From Ascoidea asiatica (lineage: Eukaryota > Ascomycota > Saccharomycetes > Ascoideales > Ascoideaceae): a DNA stretch of 64,000 bases. The stretch's first letter is position 1, and each line of letters begins with the position of its first letter. A model generated the notes under the pieces. It made no database searches. It was not told where the DNA came from and worked only from the letters and a program-made list of their open reading frames with translations. Shown here in pieces: positions 29,817 through 39,553 of this stretch. Location of the stretch: positions 310,001 through 374,000 of the forward strand of contig BCKQ01000002.1 of the NCBI GenBank assembly GCA_001600695.1, given 5' to 3'. A program made the translations under genes and the position numbers.

Positions 29817-32800
29817 ATGCTTCATCGGGGCCAAGTTACTCTCTATGATAATGACAGTGATAATCATCAGAACAAAGATATAACAGAGAATGGTTCTCAT
29901 GATCAAGTTTATCCTTTGCCTGGAAAAGATGATATTCCATATGAAATTGAAATAATTAAACAGCCAAATGATATATCAATTTGGTTCTCATATATCAAGC
30001 ATAAACAGAATCAGCTAGATCTAATAAAAATTGATCTAAATACCAAAGCCAATGATAATACTAAAGATAATCTTACTCAATCATCAGTTCAATCAAATTA
30101 CAATAATACTTTCTTACAATTATCTTTTATATTAAAAAGAGCCTGTGATATATTTAAAAGATCATATAAAATTTGGTCAATTTATTTAGATTTAAGAATT
30201 AATCTATTGAATAATAATCTAAATATTTTAAAATTTAAAAAAAATTTAATTCAAATTAATAATCTTTTTATCAATGCTTTATCAAATTTAAATAAATTTC
30301 CATATATTTGGTATAAATACTTAAATTTTTTAATAATGTATTTTTTCTATGACTTAAATTTAATTAATTTAACTTTTAATAATTCTTTAAAATCTTTACC
30401 TATTACTCAACATCATATAATTTGGGATTTATATAATAATACTTTTTTAAATAAATTGAATGATTTAAATTATCCCAATAATTATAATTTAAATTTGAAA
30501 TCCTTAACAAATCAAGATAACAATCAAGATGACAACCAAAGTGACAAACAAGATGATCAAGATGATGATGAAACAGATGATGAAAATAATTCTGATTTAG
30601 ATTTTCAATTTCAATCAATAACTCAAAAAAAAACTTCATTAATAATTTCAAATATATTATTTCGATATTCTCAATTTAATCCTCAAAAAATTGAATTAAT
30701 TATAAATATTATTTTAAAATTAAAAAATTACAATCTAGCTTTAAAACTTTTCAATCTTCATATTCTAAATAATAATAACAATAATATAAACTCTAGTTTT
30801 GTTTCTTCTTTAGGAAAATCTCATCTAGATTTATATCTACAATATGCTGATATTCTAATCAACTTAGATAATTCAGATAATTCAGATAACTCAGATAACT
30901 CAGATAACTCAGATAACTCAGATAAACTAAATTTAAAGTTAGATTCAAAAATTGAATTATTTTTATTAAATTTAATTAAAAAATTTCCTGATCAATTATC
31001 TTTGATAGTTCTTAAACTTTCCAACTTTTATCTAAAAAAGAAAAATTATTTTAAAGTTAATGATATTTTTAATAATAATATTAAAATTTGTTTAACAATA
31101 AAAGATTTCAATTTAATTTATAATTCTTTTTTACAATTTAAAGAAAATTATTTAAAAATTTTAATAAAGTCTTTAAATCAAAAAGAAAATAAATTAAATA
31201 AATTAAATAAAATAAAATCTTCAGATTTGAATAATTTAAAAATTGAAATTAAAAAAATCAATATAAATATTGATTTAAATATGAATCAATTTGAATATTT
31301 AATTGAAAATAGAAAATTATTTATTTTTGATATATTATTAAAACAAGATAAAAATAACTGTTTAATATGGTTAAAAAAAATAAATTTCTTCAAAAAAAAA
31401 GATCCAGATGATTTAAATTCAATTTTAAATATTTATGTTCAAGCTTTAACTCAAATTGATACAAATAAAGCTCATACAACAAAAATTTTCGATGATGATG
31501 ATGATGATGATGAAAATGATGAAAATGATAATGATAAAGATTATGAAAATGATGATGAAAATCTTCAAGAAAATCTTGAGGAAAATCCTTTAAAAAAAAT
31601 TCAAAAAATTCAAAATTCAAAAAAATCATTCACTTCAGGCTTACAAAATCTTTGGATTGATTACGCTAATATTTATGAAAGTAATAAAGATTATGAAACG
31701 GCTCGTACTATTTATAATAGTGCAATTAAAGTACCTTTCATAATTCCAGAAGATTTAGTTCAAATTTATATTTCATGGGCAGAAATGGAATTAAATATTG
31801 ATGGTGAAACTGAAGAAGAATTAAATAAACATTTTGAAATTGCAATAAAAATTATTGAAAGTTCTTTAGAAAAACCTGATTTCAATTCAATTGGAAAAAA
31901 TTATTCTGATATACAATTAAATCCAAATAAAAATTCGGCTCAATTAAAAATTTTCAAATCTTTAAAATTATGGTCTTTTTATATTGATTTGGTTGAATCT
32001 TCAAATGATTTTATTAAAACTTGTAAAGTTTATGAAGAGATTTTAAATTTAAAAATTTTAACTCCAGTTATCTTAATGAATTATATTAATTTTCTTTGGG
32101 AAAATAATTATTATGAAAAAAGTTTCAAAATATTTGAAATTGGTTTAACGAAATTTAATTTTTTCCCTATTAAATTTGAGATATATAATGTTTATCTTGG
32201 TAAAATCTTAAAAAGATTTCAAGAACTTAATATCTCAAAAGACACAACTAATTTTATATCAATTGAAAGAATAAGAGATTTATTTGAACAAGCTATTGAT
32301 GATTGTCCCGGTGATTTAGTTAAACCAATCTATCTTTTATATTCTGATTTTGAAGAAAAAAATGGCCTTTTTTCAAAATCTACAACAATTTTAAACTCTG
32401 GTATCAAAAGATTATATTCTTGGATTAATAATACTGAAATAGAAAAAGATTCTAAGAATGATGAAAAAATTTTTAAAGATATTTGTGATATACATAAAAT
32501 AATTATTCAAAAAACGATACAAAAAAGAGGATTATCATCGGCTAGAGATTTATATAAAAATATCATTAATAATGAAGAATTGCCAAATAAATTTATTTTG
32601 AAATTTTTACTTGAATTTAAAAATCTTGAAATCAAAATGAAAGATTATAATAGAGCAAGAGAAATTTTCAAATATGGTGCTGATATATTAGTAGCTCCAT
32701 CACCATTAAAGGAAAGTTTAGAAAGATTTGAAAATTTTTGGAAAGAGTGGGAAGAATTTGAATTGAAATATGGTGATGAAATAAGTTTCAAAGAAATTTT

Positions 32801-32915
32801 AAAATTAAAAAGAACAATAAATATAAAATTAGGATTATCTATAAATCCGGCTACTAGATTCCAAGAAGAAATGAATGAACTTATTATAAGTGATAACAAA
32901 AATTCGTTAATATGA
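29817..32915 (+). CDS. SYF1: SYF1, spliceosomal HAT-repeat protein
   Basis: Component of the NineTeen/Prp19 complex (human XAB2), needed for pre-mRNA splicing. I start at the ATG at 29817 (MLHRGQVTLYDND); the upstream TTG extension is unlikely. The 1032 residues are built of half-a-TPR repeats: PNDISIWFSYIKHK, ACDIFKRSYKIWSIYLDLR, LWIDYANIYESNKDYETARTIYNSAI, ending with PATRFQEEMNELI as in the family. S. cerevisiae Syf1 is 859 residues, and the extra length comes from acidic low-complexity inserts, including a seven-fold SDN repeat and poly-Asp. A spliceosome gene fits the presence of introns here. Confidence 0.93.
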   Translation: MLHRGQVTLYDNDSDNHQNKDITENGSHDQVYPLPGKDDIPYEIEIIKQPNDISIWFSYIKHKQNQLDLIKIDLNTKANDNTKDNLTQSSVQSNYNNTFLQLSFILKRACDIFKRSYKIWSIYLDLRINLLNNNLNILKFKKNLIQINNLFINALSNLNKFPYIWYKYLNFLIMYFFYDLNLINLTFNNSLKSLPITQHHIIWDLYNNTFLNKLNDLNYPNNYNLNLKSLTNQDNNQDDNQSDKQDDQDDDETDDENNSDLDFQFQSITQKKTSLIISNILFRYSQFNPQKIELIINIILKLKNYNLALKLFNLHILNNNNNNINSSFVSSLGKSHLDLYLQYADILINLDNSDNSDNSDNSDNSDNSDKLNLKLDSKIELFLLNLIKKFPDQLSLIVLKLSNFYLKKKNYFKVNDIFNNNIKICLTIKDFNLIYNSFLQFKENYLKILIKSLNQKENKLNKLNKIKSSDLNNLKIEIKKININIDLNMNQFEYLIENRKLFIFDILLKQDKNNCLIWLKKINFFKKKDPDDLNSILNIYVQALTQIDTNKAHTTKIFDDDDDDDENDENDNDKDYENDDENLQENLEENPLKKIQKIQNSKKSFTSGLQNLWIDYANIYESNKDYETARTIYNSAIKVPFIIPEDLVQIYISWAEMELNIDGETEEELNKHFEIAIKIIESSLEKPDFNSIGKNYSDIQLNPNKNSAQLKIFKSLKLWSFYIDLVESSNDFIKTCKVYEEILNLKILTPVILMNYINFLWENNYYEKSFKIFEIGLTKFNFFPIKFEIYNVYLGKILKRFQELNISKDTTNFISIERIRDLFEQAIDDCPGDLVKPIYLLYSDFEEKNGLFSKSTTILNSGIKRLYSWINNTEIEKDSKNDEKIFKDICDIHKIIIQKTIQKRGLSSARDLYKNIINNEELPNKFILKFLLEFKNLEIKMKDYNRAREIFKYGADILVAPSPLKESLERFENFWKEWEEFELKYGDEISFKEILKLKRTINIKLGLSINPATRFQEEMNELIISDNKNSLI
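30868..30924 (+). repeat. SYF1: 9-bp SDN-coding repeat in SYF1
   Basis: Tandem 9-bp units (GATAATTCA and GATAACTCA variants) encode a run of Asp-Asn-Ser in an acidic loop between HAT repeats. The frame is kept. Confidence 0.8.
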
Positions 32916-33067
32916 AAATTATAATTAAAAAAAAAAAAAAATTCAACAGCTTGTACATTAATCAATCATATATAGTTTTATATTATAAAATGCAGTTATA
33001 GGGAAAAAAATGATATGAGAATATAAACAAAACAGAAATTTAAAATATTTTATTAATTAGATTTTTA

Positions 33068-34771
33068 TTATGATTGTGATTGTAAAGGAAGATCATTTTT
33101 TTCAACCCAATCTTTTGAACTCATTTGATGTAAACGACTTAAAGCTCTTGCAAATGCAAATCTTTCTTCATCTACTGCAAAAAAAGTTGCTTTTTTAGCA
33201 ATTTTTTTATCAAAACCATGTTTTTTAACTAAAATATCATTTTCGAGAGCATCTTCATCAATTGTATGATAATGAGAGGTTCCATCATCAGATTGAACTT
33301 GTTTTAATTGAAACCCATGAGTATTTAAATCAACTAATTCAGGTTCAACGAATAAATCATCAAATGGGGCAACAGCAGTAACAGCAATTCTACCATTATT
33401 ATCATATACAGCATCTAAGAAAGTAATGAATCTTCTAACTTCATCTCTAACATCAACAGATAAATAAGGAATATCAGTTATTATAAAAGAAGTAAAATTT
33501 TGAGCTAAAGTTAAATAATCACCTGCAGATAAAGGTTTTTCACAAAGTTCTTTAAAAGTAAATTGTGCAACATTTGGAGGGCAAGATTTTGGTACAGTTA
33601 AAACTCTACCCCAAATTGTTAAATCAATATTTTTTTCAATTTTATGACCTTGACTAAAATAATCAAACCAAGTATTTATATGTTGTTGAGCTTGAGCTTT
33701 TGCAGATTTTGAAGTGAATGAAACACCAGGTTTTGGATACCAATAAACATTTGAAATAGGTTTTGGAATTTTTCTATAATCAGTTGGAGAATTTAAATAA
33801 ACAACAGCAGTTCTATTTTTAATTAATTTTATACATGGAATAAAACTTTGTCTTTGAATACCATTTAAATATAAATCATCCGGAGCTCTATTTGAAGTAG
33901 CAAATAAAACTAAACCATGATCAGGTCTTAAAGTTCTTAATAAAACTCTTCTTAATAACATCGCATCAGCAACATCAGTTACTTGAAATTCATCAAAACA
34001 TAAAATTGAAGCAGATTGAGCAATTTCTGCAGCTAAAATTGGAATAGTATCAATATCATTTGAACCATGTTTAATAATTAATTGATGAGATCTTTTATGT
34101 AAATTTTGCATAAATTGATGAAAATGAATTCTTCTTTTATGTAAATGAGATGGAATTGTTGAATAGAATAAATCCATTAACATTGTTTTTCCACAACCTA
34201 CATCCCCATAAAGATATATGCCTTTTGGTATATTCAAATAATCATTATCATTATAAACTATATTGTAATTATTATTATTATTATCATTTCTACTATTAAG
34301 TTTTGATTTTAAAATATTCATTGCATTTGAAAACATTGAAAACATATGTTTTGAAGTGCTATTTTTATTATTATCAAAATGATTTAAAATTGGAATATTA
34401 ACTTTTGGAGGATAATAATTTTGTAATTGAGAATGTAAAACATTTAAATTTGAAATAATTTGTCTTTGATAAGAATCATTTCTTAATTTACCAGTTTTAA
34501 CTAGATTATCATATTCTGATAAAGGATCATTATTTTTAAAATTAATATTATTTCCATTTTTATTCTTATTTTTATTCTTAATTGTTATATTATTTGATAA
34601 ATCTTTTATGAAATCAGAAACTGGATGATCATTTGGTAAAACTTTTTGATTTAAAGTTAAATTTAAATTTTGCTTTGAAATTGAAAAATTTCTTAAAAAA
34701 GTCTTTTCATTAATGAAAATTGAATAATTTTTAAAATTCAAAGAATATATGCGATTTTGTAAAAATATCAT
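33068..34771 (-). CDS. AFG1: AFG1, mitochondrial AAA-type ATPase (LACE1 family)
   Basis: Conserved mitochondrial inner-membrane-associated ATPase linked to turnover of cytochrome oxidase subunits. Visible features: a basic, Ser/Asn-rich N-terminus consistent with a targeting sequence; Walker A in YLYGDVGCGKTMLMDLFY (about residue 188); RRIHFHQFMQNLHKR; Walker B in SILCFDEFQVTDVADAMLLRR; and LVLFATSNRAPDDLYLNGIQR (sensor region), all diagnostic of AFG1/ZapE. The 567 residues compare with ~510 in S. cerevisiae, with the excess in the Asn-rich segment before the ATPase domain. It is convergent with SYF1. Confidence 0.93.
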   Translation of the reverse strand: MIFLQNRIYSLNFKNYSIFINEKTFLRNFSISKQNLNLTLNQKVLPNDHPVSDFIKDLSNNITIKNKNKNKNGNNINFKNNDPLSEYDNLVKTGKLRNDSYQRQIISNLNVLHSQLQNYYPPKVNIPILNHFDNNKNSTSKHMFSMFSNAMNILKSKLNSRNDNNNNNYNIVYNDNDYLNIPKGIYLYGDVGCGKTMLMDLFYSTIPSHLHKRRIHFHQFMQNLHKRSHQLIIKHGSNDIDTIPILAAEIAQSASILCFDEFQVTDVADAMLLRRVLLRTLRPDHGLVLFATSNRAPDDLYLNGIQRQSFIPCIKLIKNRTAVVYLNSPTDYRKIPKPISNVYWYPKPGVSFTSKSAKAQAQQHINTWFDYFSQGHKIEKNIDLTIWGRVLTVPKSCPPNVAQFTFKELCEKPLSAGDYLTLAQNFTSFIITDIPYLSVDVRDEVRRFITFLDAVYDNNGRIAVTAVAPFDDLFVEPELVDLNTHGFQLKQVQSDDGTSHYHTIDEDALENDILVKKHGFDKKIAKKATFFAVDEERFAFARALSRLHQMSSKDWVEKNDLPLQSQS

Positions 34772-36440
34772 TTAGAGACATTTAAATTTAACATAATTTT
34801 CTTTTTCTTTTAATTTGAAATTGTTTTTTTTTCTAGTTTTATTGTTGGTTAACCAAGTAGTTTTACTTGAATATATGATCAAAAATACTTGTTTATATAC
34901 ATTGAATTAGTTTGAATGAACTTAATATACAATATAATTTATAAAAAATTTTCCACTAAAATCAACAAATTTAATGAACTTCTTATTTTTTATTATTAGA
35001 AATGATCTTCTTTTAATATTTGATGTTTTTATTATTTATTATTATAATCTTATTTTTTATTTTATATTATATTTTATTATGATAATTTAGTATTGTGTAT
35101 GATTTTGAAAATAGAAAAAGGTTAAAAAGAAACACAGGCGAGTATTAACGCTTTCTAATAGATAAACCATGAATTTTCAAATAGCGTTACGGTACTCTTC
35201 CATTTAAGATGAAATTGTCAGTGGATTAAAATCAAAGAGCACTAAAAACAGGCAGGGAAGTTGGACTAAAACTGAAGCAGACCTCGATTAACGCCGCGAA
35301 AGCTATTTGGCGAACTCACATAGCGCCGGCGAGGCCCACTCGCGGGGGAAAGAGAGATTTTGCGCACCCGCACTCGCCATGTCCCGCTCTCTTGAAAACA
35401 CACTTTTTAAAACACAGTCTCTATTGGACAAACCGGAAGGACCCTTTGGTGTTTTCACTTCAGTGCGGGAAACTTTGAAACAAGTTTCCCGTAAAGTTAA
35501 CCACTACTGACTTAGCGACATGGTACCCACTAGTCCCGCGCGCAAGTTGAAGTGAACCCCCTCTCTCTAACTCCGATTAGAGCCCTAAAATCAAATGCCC
35601 GAAAGCCATAATAGTCAACTAATAATATGCATCAATTTTTAGCTACTTGCATATTTAAACATAAAAAAAAAGCATATCTTTGGATATTAAACCGGAAATA
35701 GTGACTTCCGACTGTACACAATTAGTAAAGTTTTAAGCCAAAGAGAATTGCGCAGAATATGTGGCTTTGCTTTTGTGTGGGATCGTGCTTAAGGTGGCTT
35801 GATACTAGTGGCTTGTGGTTGTCACGACGGGAGATTCCACTGGTCTGTTTTCTGCTGAGTTTCTTGCTCGTTTCTTGGTCGTTGCTTGCACAAACAATCC
35901 CTGGAGTTGTTCCGTTACGCAAGGGCTGGGAGGTTAAAACGTGGAATGCCAAATTCAGAACAATTTAAGGTGTTGCAAATTTGTAATTTAACAACGCTAA
36001 ACCCTCTGCCGTAGTTAAATAATCATCTTCAATATTCAGCAGTGTACTCAAATTGGTGTCAATACTGATGATTCCCGTAGTATTATTTCTTTATTATTAT
36101 TATTATTATTGATACGTAACGCTAAGATAAGTTTTCAATAATTTTAAAATTTCATACAATAACACCAATAAAATAACAATAAATAATAATAAATTAATAA
36201 AACTATTAGACTATTAGATAGTTGAATAGTTAAAATAACTAAAAACTATCAATCTTTCAATTCATATTCTTCGCTCTTCATTCTTTATCATTTATTGATT
36301 AAATATTTCCTAATTTTCCTACCTTTTCTACCTTTTGATACTGTTAGTTTTTATTTTTTTTTTTGCTCAATCATCTTCATAGAAAAGTTCCTTTTTAATC
36401 AATTTTATTTAAATTTTTTTCTTCTAAAATAATCATAATT
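34772..36440. other. 1.7-kb divergent promoter region, AFG1 / MNN1-like
   Basis: No convincing gene. GC-richer blocks lie at about 35230-35610 and 35700-35960 between AT-rich flanks. It contains a perfect 10-bp inverted repeat, two CGTAACGCTA-type motifs (35182 and 36115) and an ATT microsatellite near 36090. Short frames at 35307-35510 and 35722-35968 look random. Confidence 0.55.
35466..35491. repeat. perfect 10-bp inverted repeat with 6-nt loop
   Basis: CGGGAAACTT, then six bases, then AAGTTTCCCG. It could form a stable hairpin in RNA or a palindromic protein-binding site. It lies in a GC-rich block about 950 bp upstream of the MNN1-like gene. Confidence 0.85.
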
Positions 36441-37460
36441 ATGGCAGTATCAAGATTATTGGTACGAATATTTAGAAGACCTATAGTGCTATTATCCTTA
36501 GGTTTAATTTTCATACTTTATCAATTAAATGTTTTAAGTAATTCACATAAAAATAATTCATATAATCAATTAACTATAAATAAAAATAAAATTAAAAATA
36601 AAAGTTCAAATTCAAACAGCAATGGTTTAGATTTTGATATAATTGATGAAAATAATAATAATTTAAATATATCATCTACAGATAATGATAATAATGATAA
36701 ATGGAAAATAATATCCGATAATTGGAATTATCTAAAAGATTTAGCTACTCAAAATTCAAATTCAAACTCAAACTCAAATTCAAATTACAATAGTAATGAT
36801 AAATATATAGAATTAACTGAAGAAGAAATAGAAATTCAAAATGATATTTTCTTTTCTTCTATAGAAACTTTATTAAATAATACAAGTTTACAAAAATCAA
36901 CTGGTTATAAAATTTTTATTAATAAATTATTAGATCAAAATAATAATAATCCAATTTCAGAAAAAATTATTTATAATAATTTATCAAAAAATGAAAAATG
37001 TAATTTATATTTTAAATATTTATATGAAAATCCATTTGATTTAATTAAACCTGAAAATGATCAACAACAAGAAGAATTTTCAAATTTTTTACCAAATTCA
37101 ATTGATATAATTAAAAATATTGAATCAAATTTAAATAATTATAATTTTGCTTTATTTGATAAAGATTATTATATAAATTTTAGATCTGATGAATATAAAG
37201 ATTCAAAAATTCAAACTTTAAGAAATGATCAAAAATTAAATATTAAAAAAAAATTATCTAAAGAATTAAATAAAAATGAAGATGAATTATCTGATGAACA
37301 AATTAATAATGAATTTGAAAATTTTATTAAAACTATTGATTTAGAAAAAGAAAAAAAAAATATTTTAATTCCAGATTCAAGTATAATAAAATTTAAAAAA
37401 GATTTTGAAAATGAATTTAAAAATTTAATAAATATTGAACAAGCTATAAACATTATATGA
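36441..37460 (+). CDS. MNN1: MNN1-like mannosyltransferase, 5' part (signal anchor and stem)
   Basis: A 339-codon frame starting at 36441. An N-terminal basic stretch and a single hydrophobic anchor (about residues 15-30) are followed by an Asn/Ser-rich stem and a segment (LSKNEKCNLYFKYLYENPFD) that aligns with the start of the Mnn1 lumenal domain. By itself it has no catalytic motifs. It ends at TGA 37458, after which TAA 37467, TAG 37470 and TAA 37494 follow in the same frame. The downstream frame at 37521 continues in the same phase. I read the two as one gene interrupted by a repeat-bounded 75-nt insert. Whether it is functional is uncertain. Confidence 0.7.
   Translation: MAVSRLLVRIFRRPIVLLSLGLIFILYQLNVLSNSHKNNSYNQLTINKNKIKNKSSNSNSNGLDFDIIDENNNNLNISSTDNDNNDKWKIISDNWNYLKDLATQNSNSNSNSNSNYNSNDKYIELTEEEIEIQNDIFFSSIETLLNNTSLQKSTGYKIFINKLLDQNNNNPISEKIIYNNLSKNEKCNLYFKYLYENPFDLIKPENDQQQEEFSNFLPNSIDIIKNIESNLNNYNFALFDKDYYINFRSDEYKDSKIQTLRNDQKLNIKKKLSKELNKNEDELSDEQINNEFENFIKTIDLEKEKKNILIPDSSIIKFKKDFENEFKNLINIEQAINII
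37420..37442 (+). repeat. 23-nt direct repeat, left copy
   Basis: Identical to 37495-37517, offset exactly 75 nt. In frame it encodes N-L-I-N-I-E-Q at the end of the upstream part of the MNN1-like gene. Confidence 0.95.
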
Positions 37461-37494
37461 GATGATTAATAGCTATATATGAAGTTCTCTCAAT

Positions 37495-37517
37495 AAAATT
37501 TAATAAATATTGAACAA
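37495..37517 (+). repeat. 23-nt direct repeat, right copy
   Basis: Right-hand copy, in the same reading phase, just before the AAA-ATG that opens the downstream part. The 52 nt between the copies (37443-37494) contain four in-frame stops and an AGCTAT/ATAGCT inverted repeat. Confidence 0.95.
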
Positions 37518-37520
37518 AAA

Positions 37521-39365
37521 ATGATTGATTCTTTAACAGATTTAAGAGTTTTTGGTAGTTGTTATTTTAAAGAAAATTATATATTCAATAAAACTAATGA
37601 TTTTTCTTCAACTGTTGATAAATCAAGATCTAAAACAATTAATCTTAATAAAGATAAATCTCCATCTGAATCAAATTTATCAAAAACTGAAACTGAATCA
37701 GAAATTAAAACTGAGAATTCAAATTCTAATTCTAATTCTATACTTTATGAAGGTTCTTATCTTTTTAATTCATTTTTTAATAAAAAAAATGAAATAAATA
37801 ATCTTGAAGAAAATGATGATAGTGATAAAAATTTTGATCTGTTTATTGAAAGTAATCAAAATTTATATCTTTGTAATGATATTGAATTAAAATTATTACC
37901 TTGGCTTTCAAAAGAATTACCATTTTTTGAAAGATGGGATGGTAGAAAAGTTGTTGGAACTCCAAATATGGAAATGTTTTTGGAATCAAATAAAAATAAA
38001 GAAAATAAAGAAAATAAAAAAACTAATAAATTTGATAAAAGAAAAGGTTTTTTCTTTGATAATGATAGTTGTTCAATAAATGCATTTAGAAAATCTTTAA
38101 ATGGTAAAGGTATTGTTGTTTCAGCTTCAGATAATTATATTGAAGATATAATTGGTTTATTAAAAGTTTTAAGAGCTTTAGGTAATACATTACCAATTGA
38201 ATTTGTTCATGTTGGAGATTTATCAAATGAAAATCGAAAAAAAATTGTTGATATTGGTAGAAATTTAAAAATTAAACCAAATTATGAATTAATTAAAAAT
38301 GTTATAGAATTTGTTGATGATGAATATCCAAAACAAGAAATTTGGTTTGTTAATGTTAGAAGATGTATAACTGGAGATTATTTAAAATATTTTGATGGAT
38401 ATGCAAATAAATTATTAGCAGTTTTATTTAATTCATTTGAAGAAATGATGTTAATTGATACAGATACTATACCAATGATACCAACAGAATCTTTTTTTAT
38501 ATTAAGAAAATATGTTGAAACTGGAGCATTATTTTTTAAAGATAGAGATTTATCAGGAGATGGTATGTCAAATCATGATGTTAAATATTTTAAAAAATTT
38601 TTACCAAATGAAATTGATGAAATTTTATTTGATATACCAAAAAGTAGTGATTTTACTTTAAAAAATCGAATTTTAGGTGATCATTTTAAACATTTAATGG
38701 AAGCAGGATTAGTTTTAATGAATAAAAGTACACATTTTACAGGAATTTTAATTGGAATTCAATTAAATTTTTGGAAAAGTACAACACAAAGAATTTGGGG
38801 TGATAAAGAATTATTTTGGTTAGGACAATCAATTGCAGGTAATGAAAATTATTATTTTAATAAAAATTTTGCATCATCAATTGGAGAATTAACATCAATT
38901 AATCAAAGACCAAAAAATACAATCGCTCATGAAGTTTGTTCAACACATCCTGGACATATTTGGGATGAAGATAATAAAACATTATTATGGATAAATTCTG
39001 GATTTGAAAATTGTAAAAAACATAGTTGGGATGGAGATATTGAATCATATAGATATAAAAATAGATTTGAAGGAAATGTTGAAAGATTAAAAGAATATTA
39101 TATGGCCCCAATGAAAATAGATTCAGCAATTATACCACCATCAGCAGATTATATATTAAGTAATGAAGTTGAAGAACCTGCAACCGGATGGTTTAAAAGT
39201 GATGAATGTGCAATGTATTTATGGTGTGCATATGATATTGTTGGAGGTAGTAAAAAAGTTGAACATCAGGGTATATTTATTCAATATGATAATATTACAC
39301 AAAATTGGTTTCAATATTTAGGTGGATTATGGTCAGATAGATCGGAATTTTCTGAAGAAGGATAA
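37521..39365 (+). CDS. MNN1: MNN1-like alpha-1,3-mannosyltransferase, catalytic part
   Basis: A 614-codon frame holding the whole GT71 catalytic domain of the Mnn1 type, a Golgi enzyme that caps N- and O-glycans with alpha-1,3-mannose. MIDSLTDLRVFGSCYF aligns with the Mnn1 segment FERIRAYDRCFM. GKGIVVSASDNYIEDIIGLL and LGNTLPIEFVHVGDLS match the nucleotide-sugar region. The DxD site is DTDT at residues 313-315. CSTHPGHIWDEDNKTLLWIN and the C-terminal ECAMYLWCAYDIV are also family segments. Translated alone from 37521 it would lack a membrane anchor, so it needs the upstream part to reach the Golgi. If one 75-nt unit is removed, the joined protein is 949 residues. Confidence 0.8.
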   Translation: MIDSLTDLRVFGSCYFKENYIFNKTNDFSSTVDKSRSKTINLNKDKSPSESNLSKTETESEIKTENSNSNSNSILYEGSYLFNSFFNKKNEINNLEENDDSDKNFDLFIESNQNLYLCNDIELKLLPWLSKELPFFERWDGRKVVGTPNMEMFLESNKNKENKENKKTNKFDKRKGFFFDNDSCSINAFRKSLNGKGIVVSASDNYIEDIIGLLKVLRALGNTLPIEFVHVGDLSNENRKKIVDIGRNLKIKPNYELIKNVIEFVDDEYPKQEIWFVNVRRCITGDYLKYFDGYANKLLAVLFNSFEEMMLIDTDTIPMIPTESFFILRKYVETGALFFKDRDLSGDGMSNHDVKYFKKFLPNEIDEILFDIPKSSDFTLKNRILGDHFKHLMEAGLVLMNKSTHFTGILIGIQLNFWKSTTQRIWGDKELFWLGQSIAGNENYYFNKNFASSIGELTSINQRPKNTIAHEVCSTHPGHIWDEDNKTLLWINSGFENCKKHSWDGDIESYRYKNRFEGNVERLKEYYMAPMKIDSAIIPPSADYILSNEVEEPATGWFKSDECAMYLWCAYDIVGGSKKVEHQGIFIQYDNITQNWFQYLGGLWSDRSEFSEEG

Positions 39366-39520
39366 ATTTTGATCATAAAATCAAATAAAATCAAATAAAG
39401 CTAGAAATAAAATTAGAAATAATAAAGAAAATGATTAATAGATTTGTGTATTATAGATATAGTACTAGAGATAGAGTAAATTATATTATTTGTTGAAATA
39501 CAATTATGATACTAATCATC

Positions 39521-39553
<33 letters not shown>

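Noticed and set aside
35307-35968. Short frames upstream of the MNN1-like gene
   Set aside because: Arise in GC-rich DNA on both strands, with no recognisable domains.
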